The notes beneath the pieces are model-generated. The model worked only from the letters and a program-made list of their open reading frames with translations. It made no database searches and was not told where the DNA came from. A stretch of 64,000 nt of DNA, from assembly GCA_016720805.1 (NCBI GenBank), contig JADKJZ010000001.1, forward strand, positions 558,001 to 622,000, given 5' to 3'. The translations under genes were made by a program, and so were the position numbers. This DNA is from Gemmatimonadota bacterium (GTDB lineage: Bacteria; Gemmatimonadota; Gemmatimonadetes; Gemmatimonadales; GWC2-71-9). Below, one piece after another: positions 17,816 to 27,606 of this stretch (position 1 is the first letter of the stretch; each line of letters starts with the position of its first letter).

Positions 17816-19056
17816 TTCGCGACCTGGATCGGCCGCTCCTGATCGTGGTGTTCGCCCTGGCGCTCTTCGGCACCCTGATCCTCTTCTCTGCCGAGCAGAC
17901 CGATGTGGCGATGCGCGCCACCGGGATCTGGACGCGTCAGTTGATGTGGCTCGGCGTCGGCTCCATCGCAGCGGCCTTCACCTACAGGATGTCGTTTCGG
18001 ATTCTCGACTGGGCCGCGCCCTGGGTCTACGGACTCGGCCTGGCCCTGCTGGTGCTGACCATCGTCGGTCTCGGCTCGGGTGGCGAGGGATCGGCTGCGA
18101 GCACCAGCAGCTGGCTCACGATCGCCGGCCGACGCGTCGGCCAGCCGGTCGAGCTGGCCAAGCTGGCGACCATCCTGATGCTGGCGAGGTGGCTCTCCGC
18201 TCGCCGCGATCCGCCGACCACTCTCCGCGGCCTCGTCGCGCCGATCACCATCGCCCTGGTTCCTGCGCTGTTGGTGCTGAAGCAGCCCGACCTCGGCAGC
18301 GCCATGGTCTTCGCCGGCATCCTCTTCATCATGCTCTTCTGGTCCGGCGTGGCACCGTCGCTGCTCTTCCTGCTGATCTCACCGGTCGTCTCGCTCTTTC
18401 TCGCATGGAACACCACCCTCTGGAGCATCTGGATGGTTGTGGTCTTCCTCGCGTTGCTCTGGATCCGGCCATTCATTCTCGAGTCGATCTTCGTCTTTCT
18501 CGCCAATTCGGCCATGGGCACGCTTGCCATCGTCGTCTGGGCGCGACTCAGCCCCTTTCAGCGTAATCGGATCCTCTCCTTTCTGAATCCGGAGGAGTAT
18601 CGTCGAGGCCCAGGCTACCAGGCGATGCAGAGCAAGGTGGCGATCGGTTCCGGTGGCTGGTTCGGGAGTGGTTTCACCGATGGTCCCTTGAAGCGAACCG
18701 GCGGGATCCCGGAGCACTGGACCGACTTCGTCTTCGCCATCGTCGGTGAGGAATTCGGCTTCCTCGGGGTGATGGTCGCGCTGGGGCTCTTTCTGGCCTT
18801 CTTCTTCATCCTGGTTCGGATCGCGCGACGAACCTCCGACCCCTACGCATCCTTGGTGATATTCGGGTTGATCGGGTTGGTGCTGACCCACCTGTTCGAA
18901 AACGTCGGGATGACGATCTCCTTGATGCCGATCACAGGCATTCCTTTGCCCTTCTTTTCCTACGGGGGCTCCTTCCTCCTGGCCCTGTTCCTCGGGCTGG
19001 GGATGGCGTTTCGGGCGGCGGCGGAGGCCCGGGCGTCTGGCTATGTTGATTCATGA
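17812..19056 (+). CDS. rodA: RodA, SEDS-family peptidoglycan glycosyltransferase
   Basis: Polymerises lipid II into glycan strands during elongation, in complex with PBP2. The 414-residue protein has ten or so membrane helices. The essential SEDS aspartate lies in LKQPDLGSA (Asp160), and the conserved WTDFVFAIVGEEFGFLG and GIPLPFFSYGGSFLLA segments are both present. It overlaps mrdA by four bases (ATGA) and closes the shape operon. One difference from many homologues is the Ser/Gly-rich loop GSGGEGSAASTSSW near residue 95. Confidence 0.97.
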   Translation: MIRDLDRPLLIVVFALALFGTLILFSAEQTDVAMRATGIWTRQLMWLGVGSIAAAFTYRMSFRILDWAAPWVYGLGLALLVLTIVGLGSGGEGSAASTSSWLTIAGRRVGQPVELAKLATILMLARWLSARRDPPTTLRGLVAPITIALVPALLVLKQPDLGSAMVFAGILFIMLFWSGVAPSLLFLLISPVVSLFLAWNTTLWSIWMVVVFLALLWIRPFILESIFVFLANSAMGTLAIVVWARLSPFQRNRILSFLNPEEYRRGPGYQAMQSKVAIGSGGWFGSGFTDGPLKRTGGIPEHWTDFVFAIVGEEFGFLGVMVALGLFLAFFFILVRIARRTSDPYASLVIFGLIGLVLTHLFENVGMTISLMPITGIPLPFFSYGGSFLLALFLGLGMAFRAAAEARASGYVDS

Positions 19057-19153
19057 CAAGCACTTGCATGTCAAGGTCTTGCGCGAACTGACTTTTGAGC
19101 GCACGTTGAAGCTTCCTGTCGGCCGCTAGCAAGGCCGCCCTACGCGAGGTCGT

Positions 19154-20020
<867 letters not shown>

Positions 20021-20044
20021 GTCTCGGCTTCAACGTTCGGCTGT

Positions 20045-20076
20045 CGCGCCCCGCTCCCGATTCGGAGCGGGGCGCG
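20045..20076 (+). terminator. 13-bp hairpin between accD and folC
   Basis: CGCGCCCCGCTCC (20045-20057) pairs perfectly with GGAGCGGGGCGCG (20064-20076) around a 6-base loop. It resembles a terminator but has no T-run and ends 5 bases before ATG 20082 (26 before ATG 20103), so it might instead attenuate or hide the folC ribosome site. Confidence 0.6.
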
Positions 20077-20081
20077 TTGCT

Positions 20082-21341
20082 ATGGGATCTGACTTCGTGA
20101 CGATGCTGTATCAGGACGCGCTCGACTTTCTCTTCCCGCGCACGACCCAGATCAAGTTCGGTCTCGACACGACACGCGCGCTGCTCGACGCGCTCGGGAA
20201 TCCGCAGCGGCAGTACGCCACGATTCACGTGGCGGGGACGAACGGGAAGGGGAGTACGGCCTCGTTGATCGCCGAGGCACTCGGCGCTGCCGGCTTCCGG
20301 GTCGGGCTCTACACCTCGCCCCATCTCGTCTCGTTCCGTGAGCGCATCCGGGTTGATGGCATGCCCATCAGCGAGGCGGCGGTCGCGGCATGGACGGAAT
20401 TGCTGCAGCCCACCATCGTCACGGCCGGCGCGACCTTTTTCGAGGCCACCACGGCCATCGCCTTCGCCGACTTTGCGGCGCGCGGCGTCGAGATCGCCGT
20501 CGTCGAAGTCGGCCTCGGCGGCAGACTCGACAGCACCAACGTCCTCGAGCCGCTGGTCACGGTCGTGACGCACATTGCGCTGGACCATCAGCGCTACCTT
20601 GGCGACACCCTCGAGGCGATTGCCGGCGAGAAGGCGGGGATCGCCAAGCCAGGGGTGCCGTTCGTGGTGGGCGACCCCGACCCGGCGATCGTGGCCATGC
20701 TCGTCGCGGCGGGCACCACGGCGGTCCAGCGTTCCGACCCCACCGCCACCCTCCCGGTGATCGTGGTGCCCTCGGAGGCGCGATGGGAGGGTCCGCTCGG
20801 ACTGCTCGGGCCACACCAGCGACGCAATGCTGCGGTGGCGCAGGCAGCCCTGACGGCCCTCCCGCCCGCCTTTCGGGTTCCGGCGCAGGCAATGGCCGAG
20901 GCGTTCTCCAGGACCCGCGTGGCAGGGCGCCTCGACCGCCGGGGCCGGTGGCTCTTCGACGTGGCGCACAATCCCGATGGGATGCGGTCGCTGACGTCGG
21001 CCCTGGCCGAGCTCCGCCTCCCCGGTCCGGTTCACGGCCTGGTTTCCATTCTGGGCGACAAGGCCTGGCCGGCGATGCTTGTGGAACTCGACCGGGCCCT
21101 CGACGTGGGCATCCTCACCGTGGCCCCCAGCGCCGATACTCGCCGCTGGGACCTCGGTTGGCTGGAGCGATGGCTGGCCGACCCGGAACGACCGGCTGCC
21201 CGAGCGCGCTGGCGGCTGATCCCCGACTTCCGCGAGGCGCTGCGGGTGGTGGAGCAGGGGGCGGGGACGATCGTGGTCACGGGGTCGTTCCACACCGTCG
21301 GGGACGTGATGGAGGCGCGGGGGGTGGAGGTGCTGGGGTGA
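20082..21341 (+). CDS. folC: Bifunctional folylpolyglutamate/dihydrofolate synthase
   Basis: Mur-ligase-type enzyme that adds glutamate to dihydropteroate and/or folates. Visible motifs are the P-loop VAGTNGKGSTASL, the substrate segment YTSPHLVSFRERIRV, VEVGLGGRLDSTN, and the C-terminal-domain histidine motif DVAHNPDGM. Length is about 419 from ATG 20082. ATG 20103 (412 residues) is a good alternative, as 20082 sits right behind a 13-bp hairpin. The C-terminal domain looks slightly shorter than in E. coli FolC. A second folate gene, folK, lies far away at 60.1 kb. Confidence 0.93.
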   Translation: MGSDFVTMLYQDALDFLFPRTTQIKFGLDTTRALLDALGNPQRQYATIHVAGTNGKGSTASLIAEALGAAGFRVGLYTSPHLVSFRERIRVDGMPISEAAVAAWTELLQPTIVTAGATFFEATTAIAFADFAARGVEIAVVEVGLGGRLDSTNVLEPLVTVVTHIALDHQRYLGDTLEAIAGEKAGIAKPGVPFVVGDPDPAIVAMLVAAGTTAVQRSDPTATLPVIVVPSEARWEGPLGLLGPHQRRNAAVAQAALTALPPAFRVPAQAMAEAFSRTRVAGRLDRRGRWLFDVAHNPDGMRSLTSALAELRLPGPVHGLVSILGDKAWPAMLVELDRALDVGILTVAPSADTRRWDLGWLERWLADPERPAARARWRLIPDFREALRVVEQGAGTIVVTGSFHTVGDVMEARGVEVLG

Positions 21342-21356
21342 GGGGTGGCGCCCGAC

Positions 21357-21362
21357 TATTTT
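21357..21362 (+). promoter_or_regulatory. Candidate -10 box of a leaderless hisS transcript
   Basis: TATTTT ends 5 bases before the hisS ATG, in an A/T-rich patch unusual for this GC-rich region, and no Shine-Dalgarno sequence precedes the ATG. This spacing is what leaderless genes show in other phyla. No clear -35 box is seen. Confidence 0.35.
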
Positions 21363-21367
21363 GCGCC

Positions 21368-22675
21368 ATGACTGCGAAGCCCCTCCCCGGATTCCGCGAC
21401 TTCCCGCCCGTCGATTTCGCCCTCCGGGCGCACATCTTCGCGGCCTGGCGTCGGGTGGCCACGCGGTACGGCTTCGAGGAGTATGACGGCCCGCCCCTCG
21501 AGACCCTCGAGCTGTATACCGCCAAGAGCGGCGACGAGATCGTCGGCCAGCTCTACAACTTCGTCGACAAGGGCGACCGGGCGGTCGCGTTGCGGCCTGA
21601 GATGACGCCGACGCTCGCGCGGATGGTGGCGGAGCGGGCGAACGGCCTCAAGAAGCCGATCCGCTGGTTCTCGATCCCGCAGCTCTTCCGTTATGAGCGG
21701 CAGCAGCGCGGCCGCCTTCGCGAGCACTTCCAGCTCAATTGTGACCTGATCGGCGAGGCGGGTCCGCTGGCCGATGCCGAAATCATCGCCTTGGCGATCG
21801 ACGTGATGCGCGAGTTCGGGCTCGACTCCGCCGACGTCAAGGTCCGCCTCTCGGATCGTCGCGCGCTGACGGCGCTGTTGCGCGCGCGCGGCGTGAGCGA
21901 TGCGGGGATGTATGCGGCGTACCAGTTCATCGACAAGCTCGAGCGGATGTCGCCCGAGGAGATCGAGAAGCGCCGTGCAGTGCCGCAAGCATACGCGCCC
22001 GCGACGCCGGACGACCTGATCGCGATCGCGTCGCTGCGCGGGCTCGAGAAGGTCGAGGCGGCGGTGATGGGGCTGGCGGGCGGGTCCGAGGCGGTCGCCC
22101 CACTCCGCGCCACCGTCGACGCGTTGACGGCGATGGGGCTTGGCGACTGGATCGAAATCGACTTCACCATCGTGCGCGGCATCGCCTATTACACCGGCAC
22201 GGTGTTCGAACTCTTCGATGCGGGGCGCTCGCTCCGGGCCATCTGCGGTGGCGGCCGCTATGACACGCTGCTCAAGAATCTCGGCGACGTCGATCTCCCC
22301 GCCCTCGGCTTCGGCATGGGCGACGTCGTCCTCGGCGAGTTGTTGAAGGACCGCGGGCTGCGCCCGACGCCGCCGCCGCCGATCGACCTCTTCCTGGTCG
22401 GCGTTACCCCGGAAGATCAGCCGCACCTGTTGGGGCTGGCCCACGAACTCCGTGATGCGGGACTCCGGCTCGAATATGTCTTCGGCGAGGCGGCCGTCGG
22501 CCGTCAGCTCAAGCTGGCCGATGCGCGGGGCGCGCGGCTGGCCATCGTGATGGGCCCCGATGACCGGGCCCGCGGCGAGGTCCAGTTGAAGGATCTGGTC
22601 GGCAAGACGCAGGAGGCCGTGGCGCGCGAGGCGCTGCCGGCCCGTTGTCGTGATCTCCTTTTCCGGATGCCCTGA
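21368..22675 (+). CDS. hisS: Histidyl-tRNA synthetase
   Basis: Class II aminoacyl-tRNA synthetase, 435 residues. Motif 2 (LRPEMTPTLARM and FRYERQQRGRLREHFQ), the histidine-specific segment VRGIAYYTGTVFE and motif 3 (ICGGGRYDTLL) are all present, followed by the anticodon-binding domain from about residue 340. A HisZ-type regulatory paralogue is unlikely, because the histidine-specific and C-terminal anticodon-binding parts are retained. The start at 21368 has no ribosome site, but a TATTTT sits 6-11 bases upstream, suggesting a leaderless mRNA within the operon. proS follows after 4 bases. Confidence 0.96.
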   Translation: MTAKPLPGFRDFPPVDFALRAHIFAAWRRVATRYGFEEYDGPPLETLELYTAKSGDEIVGQLYNFVDKGDRAVALRPEMTPTLARMVAERANGLKKPIRWFSIPQLFRYERQQRGRLREHFQLNCDLIGEAGPLADAEIIALAIDVMREFGLDSADVKVRLSDRRALTALLRARGVSDAGMYAAYQFIDKLERMSPEEIEKRRAVPQAYAPATPDDLIAIASLRGLEKVEAAVMGLAGGSEAVAPLRATVDALTAMGLGDWIEIDFTIVRGIAYYTGTVFELFDAGRSLRAICGGGRYDTLLKNLGDVDLPALGFGMGDVVLGELLKDRGLRPTPPPPIDLFLVGVTPEDQPHLLGLAHELRDAGLRLEYVFGEAAVGRQLKLADARGARLAIVMGPDDRARGEVQLKDLVGKTQEAVAREALPARCRDLLFRMP

Positions 22676-22679
22676 CCGC

Positions 22680-24125
22680 ATGGCTGACAATAAAGCGCTG
22701 ACTCCCCGGGCCCAGGACTTCTCCGCCTGGTACAACGACCTCATCATGAAGGCCGAGCTCGCCGACTACAGCCCGGTGCGCGGCTGCATGGTCATCCGGC
22801 CGAATGGTTACGCGATCTGGGAACAGATGCAGCGAGCCCTCGATGACGCCTTCAAAGCGACCGGGCACCAGAACGCCTACTTCCCGCTCTTCATTCCGCA
22901 GAGCTTCCTCTCCAAGGAAGCGGAGCACGTCGAGGGCTTCGCGCCCGAGCTCGCGGTCGTGACCCACGGCGGCGGCAAGGAACTCGAAGAGCCGCTGGTG
23001 GTGCGTCCGACCTCCGAGACGATCATCTACGCGATGTTCTCGAAGTGGATCCAGAGCTGGCGCGACCTGCCGTTGCTGATGAACCAGTGGGCCAACGTCG
23101 TCCGTTGGGAGATGCGCACGCGCCTCTTCCTGCGCACCACCGAGTTCCTCTGGCAGGAAGGGCACACGGCGCACGCCACCGAGGCGGAGGCGGAGGAGGA
23201 GACGTTGATGATCCTCGGCCTCTACCGCCGCTTCATGGAAGAGTGGATGGCGATGCCGGTGATCACCGGCCGGAAGACCGACGCCGAGAAGTTCGCCGGC
23301 GCGCTGCGCACCTACTCGTGCGAAGCGCTGATGCAGGACAACAAGGCGCTCCAGGCCGGCACGTCACACAACCTCGGGCAGAATTTCGCCAAGGCGTTCG
23401 ACGTCACCTTCCAGACGCCGGAAGGGGGCCTGGATCACGTCTGGAACACCTCGTGGGGTGTGTCGACCCGACTGGTCGGCGGCCTGATCATGACGCACGG
23501 TGATGACACCGGGATGGTCTGCCCGCCGCGACTGGCGCAGTGGCAGGTAGTGATCGTCCCGATCTGGCGGAAGGACGAGGAGCGCGACGCGACGTTCGCC
23601 GCGACGGCCGCATTGCAAACTGAGCTTCGGGCGGCCGGGATCCGGGTGACGACCGACCTGCGCGACATGAAGCCCGGGGCCAAGTATTACGAGTGGGAAG
23701 CGCGCGGCACGCCGTTCCGGCTCGAGCTCGGCCCGCGCGACCTCGCGGCCGGCACGGTGATGCTCGCCCGGCGGCTCGGTGGCAAGGAGCCGATCCCGAT
23801 GGCGGGCCTGGCCGAGCGGCTGCAGCAGGAGATGGCGGCGATGCAGCAGCAGTTGCTCGAGACCGCCATTGCCCGGCGCGAGGCGGCGTCGCTCCGTGGC
23901 CCGAAATCGAAGGAAGAGTTCATCGCCTTCCTCGAAGGGAACGGCGGCTTCGTCTACGCCGGATTCTGTGGCGACCCGGCCGTCGAGGCGGAGATCAAGG
24001 AGCAGACCAAGGCGACGATCCGCTGCTTGCCGGACGCCGAGTTCCGGTCGCCGGTGGCGCCGACAACATGCATCTGGACCGGACGGCCCGCGGTCGTCGA
24101 GGCACTCTTCGCGAGGGCGTATTGA
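22680..24125 (+). CDS. proS: Prolyl-tRNA synthetase, short archaeal/eukaryote-like type
   Basis: Class II synthetase charging tRNA-Pro. The 481-residue length, the absence of the large editing insertion between motifs 2 and 3, and the C-terminal extension (from about residue 400, ending TTCIWTGRPAVVEALFARAY) mark the eukaryote/archaea-like form rather than the long E. coli form. Motif 2 lies around VRPTSETIIYAMFSKW and FLRTTEFLWQEGH; GTSHNLGQNFAKAFDV is also typical. ATG 22680 is chosen over an earlier in-frame ATG at 22650 inside hisS. Without the editing insertion, alanine mischarging would need a trans-editing protein. Confidence 0.96.
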   Translation: MADNKALTPRAQDFSAWYNDLIMKAELADYSPVRGCMVIRPNGYAIWEQMQRALDDAFKATGHQNAYFPLFIPQSFLSKEAEHVEGFAPELAVVTHGGGKELEEPLVVRPTSETIIYAMFSKWIQSWRDLPLLMNQWANVVRWEMRTRLFLRTTEFLWQEGHTAHATEAEAEEETLMILGLYRRFMEEWMAMPVITGRKTDAEKFAGALRTYSCEALMQDNKALQAGTSHNLGQNFAKAFDVTFQTPEGGLDHVWNTSWGVSTRLVGGLIMTHGDDTGMVCPPRLAQWQVVIVPIWRKDEERDATFAATAALQTELRAAGIRVTTDLRDMKPGAKYYEWEARGTPFRLELGPRDLAAGTVMLARRLGGKEPIPMAGLAERLQQEMAAMQQQLLETAIARREAASLRGPKSKEEFIAFLEGNGGFVYAGFCGDPAVEAEIKEQTKATIRCLPDAEFRSPVAPTTCIWTGRPAVVEALFARAY

Positions 24126-24148
24126 GCACACATCTTGTTGACGCGGGC

Positions 24149-25408
24149 ATGGCCCGCACGAGCGAAGGGACGCTGGCCATGGCCGGCGTCCCGTTGCCAT
24201 TGATCGCGGAGCAGTACGGCACGCCGACCTACTGCTACGATGCGGCGACGATTCGTTCGCAGTACCGTCGTCTCGACGCCGCCTTCGGCGCCTTGCCACA
24301 CCGCATCTGCTACGCGGTCAAGGCCAACTCCAATCTTGCCATCCTCACGCTGCTCGCGCGACTCGGTGCCGGGGCGGACATCGTGTCGGGTGGCGAGATG
24401 CTGCGCGCCCTGGCGGCCGGCTTCGCCCCCGAGGATATCGTATTCAGCGGGGTGGGGAAGACCGACGACGAACTGCTCGCGGCGATCGCGGCCGGAATCG
24501 GCCACGTCAACGTCGAATCGCTCGCCGAACTGCGGCGCCTTGCGATGTTCGCCGACCTGCGCGGTGCGACGGTGACGGTCGGCATCCGCGTGAATCCTGA
24601 CGTGACGGTCGACACGCATCCCTATATCTCCACGGGGAAGGGCGGCCTCAAGTTCGGCATTCCGGTCGACCAGCTTCCCGAGGCGCTGGAGGTGATCGAC
24701 GCCTCGACCGGACTCCGCCTCAATGCCCTGGCGATGCATCTCGGCTCACAGTTGCTGGCCACGGCACCGTACGAGGCCGGCGTCAGTCGGATGCTCGAAT
24801 TGCTGGCCCAGGTGCGCGCCGCGGGCCATGCGCCCGAGGTGCTCGACATCGGCGGCGGGCTCGGCATTCTCTACCGCGACGAGGAGCCGCTCGATCCCGC
24901 CGAATGGGTGAACACCCTCGCGCCGGCGCTCGCCAGCAGCGGCTGCGCGATCCATGTCGAGCCGGGGCGCTTTCTCGTGGGGAGTTCCGGCGTGCTGTTG
25001 ACCAAGGCGATCTATCGCAAGCACTCGGGCGGCCGTGAAATTCTCGTGGTCGATGCGGCGATGAACGACCTGATGCGCCCGGCACTCTACAAGGCATGGC
25101 ACGAGATCGTTCCCGTCGACACGATCGAGGGCGAGCCGCTGCTCACCGACATCGTCGGCCCGATCTGCGAGAGCGGCGACTTCCTCGCGCTCGAGCGCCC
25201 GCTCGCTCCGGTGGCCGGAGGGCAGCTGCTCGCCGTGCTCGGCGCGGGCGCCTACGGCTTCAGCATGAGCTCCAACTACAACACCCGCGCACGGGCCGCG
25301 GAGGTGCTGGTGGACGACGGCCGGTGGGCCGTGATCCGCCCGCGCGAGCGCCTGACCGATCTCTTTCGCGACGAGATCGCCGACCCCTTCGCCGACGAGT
25401 CCCCGTGA
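24149..25408 (+). CDS. lysA: Diaminopimelate decarboxylase
   Basis: PLP enzyme making L-lysine from meso-diaminopimelate. The fold-type III barrel carries the PLP lysine in CYAVKANSN, the glycine-rich phosphate site DIGGGLGILY and the C-terminal active-site motif GPICESGDFLA with the late tyrosine in GAGAYGFSMSSNYN. About 419 residues from ATG 24149. A TTG at 24122 overlapping the proS stop would add nine residues and fits the overlapping style of this region, so the start is uncertain. The stop overlaps the guaA GTG. No other lysine gene is nearby. Confidence 0.95.
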   Translation: MARTSEGTLAMAGVPLPLIAEQYGTPTYCYDAATIRSQYRRLDAAFGALPHRICYAVKANSNLAILTLLARLGAGADIVSGGEMLRALAAGFAPEDIVFSGVGKTDDELLAAIAAGIGHVNVESLAELRRLAMFADLRGATVTVGIRVNPDVTVDTHPYISTGKGGLKFGIPVDQLPEALEVIDASTGLRLNALAMHLGSQLLATAPYEAGVSRMLELLAQVRAAGHAPEVLDIGGGLGILYRDEEPLDPAEWVNTLAPALASSGCAIHVEPGRFLVGSSGVLLTKAIYRKHSGGREILVVDAAMNDLMRPALYKAWHEIVPVDTIEGEPLLTDIVGPICESGDFLALERPLAPVAGGQLLAVLGAGAYGFSMSSNYNTRARAAEVLVDDGRWAVIRPRERLTDLFRDEIADPFADESP

Positions 25409-26958
25409 ATCACCCTGCTGGCGTCCTGATCATCGACTTCGGCTCCCAGTACACGCAGCTGATTGCCCGCCGCGTGCGCGAACAGCGCGTCTACTGTGAA
25501 ATCCATCCGCCATCACGCACCATCGACTGGATCCGCGAATGGCAGCCACAGGGGATCATCCTCTCGGGTGGTCCGAATTCGGTGTACGGCGATGGCGTGC
25601 CGACCGCCGATCCGGCGCTCCTCGAACTCGGCATTCCGGTCTTTGGCGTCTGTTACGGCATGCAGCTGCTGGCGCACCTTTCCGGTGGCAGCGTGGTGCG
25701 GGCGTCACGCAGGGAATACGGCCGAGCCGATGTGACGATCGGCAATGGTGACCTCTTCGCGGGCTTTGTGCCCGGCGCGACGACGCCCGTCTGGATGAGC
25801 CACGGTGACCATGTCGACGAGGCGCCGCCGGGATGGCGCGTGACGGCGTCCAGCGAGAACTCGCCGGTCGCGGCGATTCAGCACCTCAGCAAGCCGCTGT
25901 ACGCGGTCCAGTTTCACCCCGAGGTGGCGCACACCCCGCGGGGTGGGGAAATCCTCAGCAACTTCCTCTTCGGCATTTGCGGCTGCAGTCCGGACTGGAC
26001 CTCGGAGCATTTTGTCGAATCCGAGGTGACCCGTATCCGCGAGCTGGTGGGGCCTGACACCCGCGTGATCTGCGGCCTCTCGGGCGGCGTCGACTCATCG
26101 GTGGCTGCCGCGCTGGTGCACCGCGCCATCGGTGATCGCTTGACCTGCATCTTCGTCGATCACGGCATGCTGCGCCTCAACGAGCGCGCCCAGGTCGAGC
26201 GCACGTTCCGCAGCCATCTCGGCATCGACCTCCGCACGATCGACGCCACCGACCTCTTTCTCGACGACCTGACCGGAATCACCGATCCGGAGACGAAGCG
26301 GAAGCGGATCGGCCATCGGTTCATTGATGTCTTCGAACAGGCGGCCAAGGATGTCGATGGCAATGTCGGCTTTCTGGTGCAAGGCACGCTCTATCCCGAC
26401 GTGATCGAGTCCTTCTCGCCCACGGGCGGTCCCTCCGTGACGATCAAGACGCACCACAACGTCGGCGGACTGCCCGAGCGGCTGCCGTTCAAGCTGATCG
26501 AGCCACTGCGCGAACTGTTCAAGGATGAAGTGCGGCAGGTGGGTCGCGAGTTGGGCCTGCCGGAGGAGATGGTCGGTCGGCATCCGTTCCCCGGCCCCGG
26601 CCTCGCCATTCGCATCCTCGGCGAAATCACCCGGCCGCAGCTCGACCTCCTGCGTCAGGCCGATGCGATCTACATCGAGGAGATCCGCGCGGCCGGATTG
26701 TACGACCAGATCTGGCAGGCGTTCGCGGTGTTGCTGCCCATTCGCTCGGTCGGCGTCACCGGCGACGAGCGCAGCTATGATCAGGTGATCGGGCTCCGCG
26801 CGGTGACCTCGCGCGACGGGATGACGGCCGACTGGTTCCCGTTCCCGCCCGACGTGCTCGGACAGATCAGCAGCCGGATTTCGAACGAAGTGGCCGGCGT
26901 CGGGCGGGTCGTCTACGACGTGAGCAGCAAGCCACCGGCGACGATTGAGTGGGAGTAG
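25405..26958 (+). CDS. guaA: GMP synthase (glutamine-hydrolysing)
   Basis: Converts XMP to GMP using glutamine and ATP. The N-terminal class I amidotransferase has the nucleophile in GVCYGMQLL (Cys83) and the His-Glu pair in QFHPEV. The central ATP pyrophosphatase carries the P-loop SGGVDSSV, and the C-terminal dimerisation domain ends KPPATIEWE as usual. GTG 25405 overlaps the lysA TGA (GTGA) and gives 517 residues, the standard length. It ends the accD-guaA co-directional set and is followed by a heptamer inverted repeat. It lies apart from the main purine operon at 36.9-49.6 kb. Confidence 0.97.
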   Translation: MNHPAGVLIIDFGSQYTQLIARRVREQRVYCEIHPPSRTIDWIREWQPQGIILSGGPNSVYGDGVPTADPALLELGIPVFGVCYGMQLLAHLSGGSVVRASRREYGRADVTIGNGDLFAGFVPGATTPVWMSHGDHVDEAPPGWRVTASSENSPVAAIQHLSKPLYAVQFHPEVAHTPRGGEILSNFLFGICGCSPDWTSEHFVESEVTRIRELVGPDTRVICGLSGGVDSSVAAALVHRAIGDRLTCIFVDHGMLRLNERAQVERTFRSHLGIDLRTIDATDLFLDDLTGITDPETKRKRIGHRFIDVFEQAAKDVDGNVGFLVQGTLYPDVIESFSPTGGPSVTIKTHHNVGGLPERLPFKLIEPLRELFKDEVRQVGRELGLPEEMVGRHPFPGPGLAIRILGEITRPQLDLLRQADAIYIEEIRAAGLYDQIWQAFAVLLPIRSVGVTGDERSYDQVIGLRAVTSRDGMTADWFPFPPDVLGQISSRISNEVAGVGRVVYDVSSKPPATIEWE

Positions 26959-26962
26959 GGGA

Positions 26963-27071
26963 GTCGTTGGTCGTTAGTCGTTAGTCGTTGGTCGTTAGGA
27001 GATGCGGCTGCCCCTCAGGCCAGCGAGCCGACCGCCGCACCTCCAACGACTAGCGACTAACGACTCATGAC
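26963..27071. repeat. Heptamer inverted repeat between convergent guaA and ptsN-like gene
   Basis: Five GTCGTTR units (26963-26997) face four units of the form NNNCGAC/TCATGAC (27044-27071). Arms 26971-26991 and 27043-27063 match at 20 of 21 positions, with a 51-base loop. The stop codon of the minus-strand gene (27065-27067) lies in the last unit. It probably ends both transcripts. Confidence 0.8.
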
Positions 27072-27517
27072 TTCTTCGGCCCGAACAACTCCAGGAACTC
27101 CCCCGCCGTCTGCACCAGTTCCAGCTTCTCCAGGTTACCGGGCTCCTTGGCGAAGCCGGCGAGTTGGCCGAGGGTGGGGAGGTACTGGTTGGAGACCTCG
27201 AGGGGGGGCGCCACGATCAGGAAGACGTGGCGGACCGGCTTGCCGTCGATCGCGTCCCAGGGGAGCGGCTCGGCAAGCCGGGCGTAGGCCATCCGGAGGC
27301 GCGGGACGACGAGGGAGCGGCAGTGAGGAATCGCGATCCCTCGGCCCATGCCCGTTGACCCGAGCTGCTCCCGCCGATTGAGGACCCGGAGCAGGGTTTC
27401 CTCGGCCCGGGCGTCGAGCCGGAGGAGGCGGACCGAGGCGGCCAGCGCGGCCTGGCGGTCGGCCGCATGGAGGGCCAGATCAATCGATTCAGGCGCGAAG
27501 AAGTCGTGGAGGGACAT
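27065..27517 (-). CDS. PTS IIA domain protein (PtsN/EIIA-Ntr-like)
   Basis: A 150-residue stand-alone PTS EIIA type 2 domain (fructose/mannitol/nitrogen class). The phospho-accepting histidine is in STGMGRGIAIPHCRS, followed by LPWDAIDGKPVRHVFLIVAPP, the usual core. Stand-alone versions normally regulate carbon, nitrogen or potassium balance rather than carry sugar. No sugar-transport PTS subunit, HPr or rpoN is near. Its end (FGPKKS) runs into a heptamer repeat. It is divergent from dus across 89 bases. Confidence 0.85.
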   Translation of the reverse strand: MSLHDFFAPESIDLALHAADRQAALAASVRLLRLDARAEETLLRVLNRREQLGSTGMGRGIAIPHCRSLVVPRLRMAYARLAEPLPWDAIDGKPVRHVFLIVAPPLEVSNQYLPTLGQLAGFAKEPGNLEKLELVQTAGEFLELFGPKKS

Positions 27518-27563
27518 GGCGGAAGGCTAATCCCACCGGGGTCCCCCTTCAACGCCGGGGCCG

Positions 27564-27580
27564 CCGAGGGTTCCCCTCGG
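27564..27580. other. Small palindrome upstream of dus
   Basis: CCGAGGG, a 3-base loop and CCCTCGG form a perfect 7-bp dyad midway between the divergent ptsN-like and dus starts. It could be an operator for a dimeric regulator or just a chance GC dyad. Confidence 0.35.
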
Positions 27581-27594
27581 TCCGACCTCCTCCC

Positions 27595-27600
27595 TAGATT
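27595..27600 (+). promoter_or_regulatory. Candidate -10 box of a leaderless dus transcript
   Basis: TAGATT ends six bases before the dus ATG at 27607, so transcription would begin at or next to the start codon. AGGGGG between them is too close to serve as a ribosome site. No good -35 box is visible. Confidence 0.4.
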
Positions 27601-27606
27601 AGGGGG

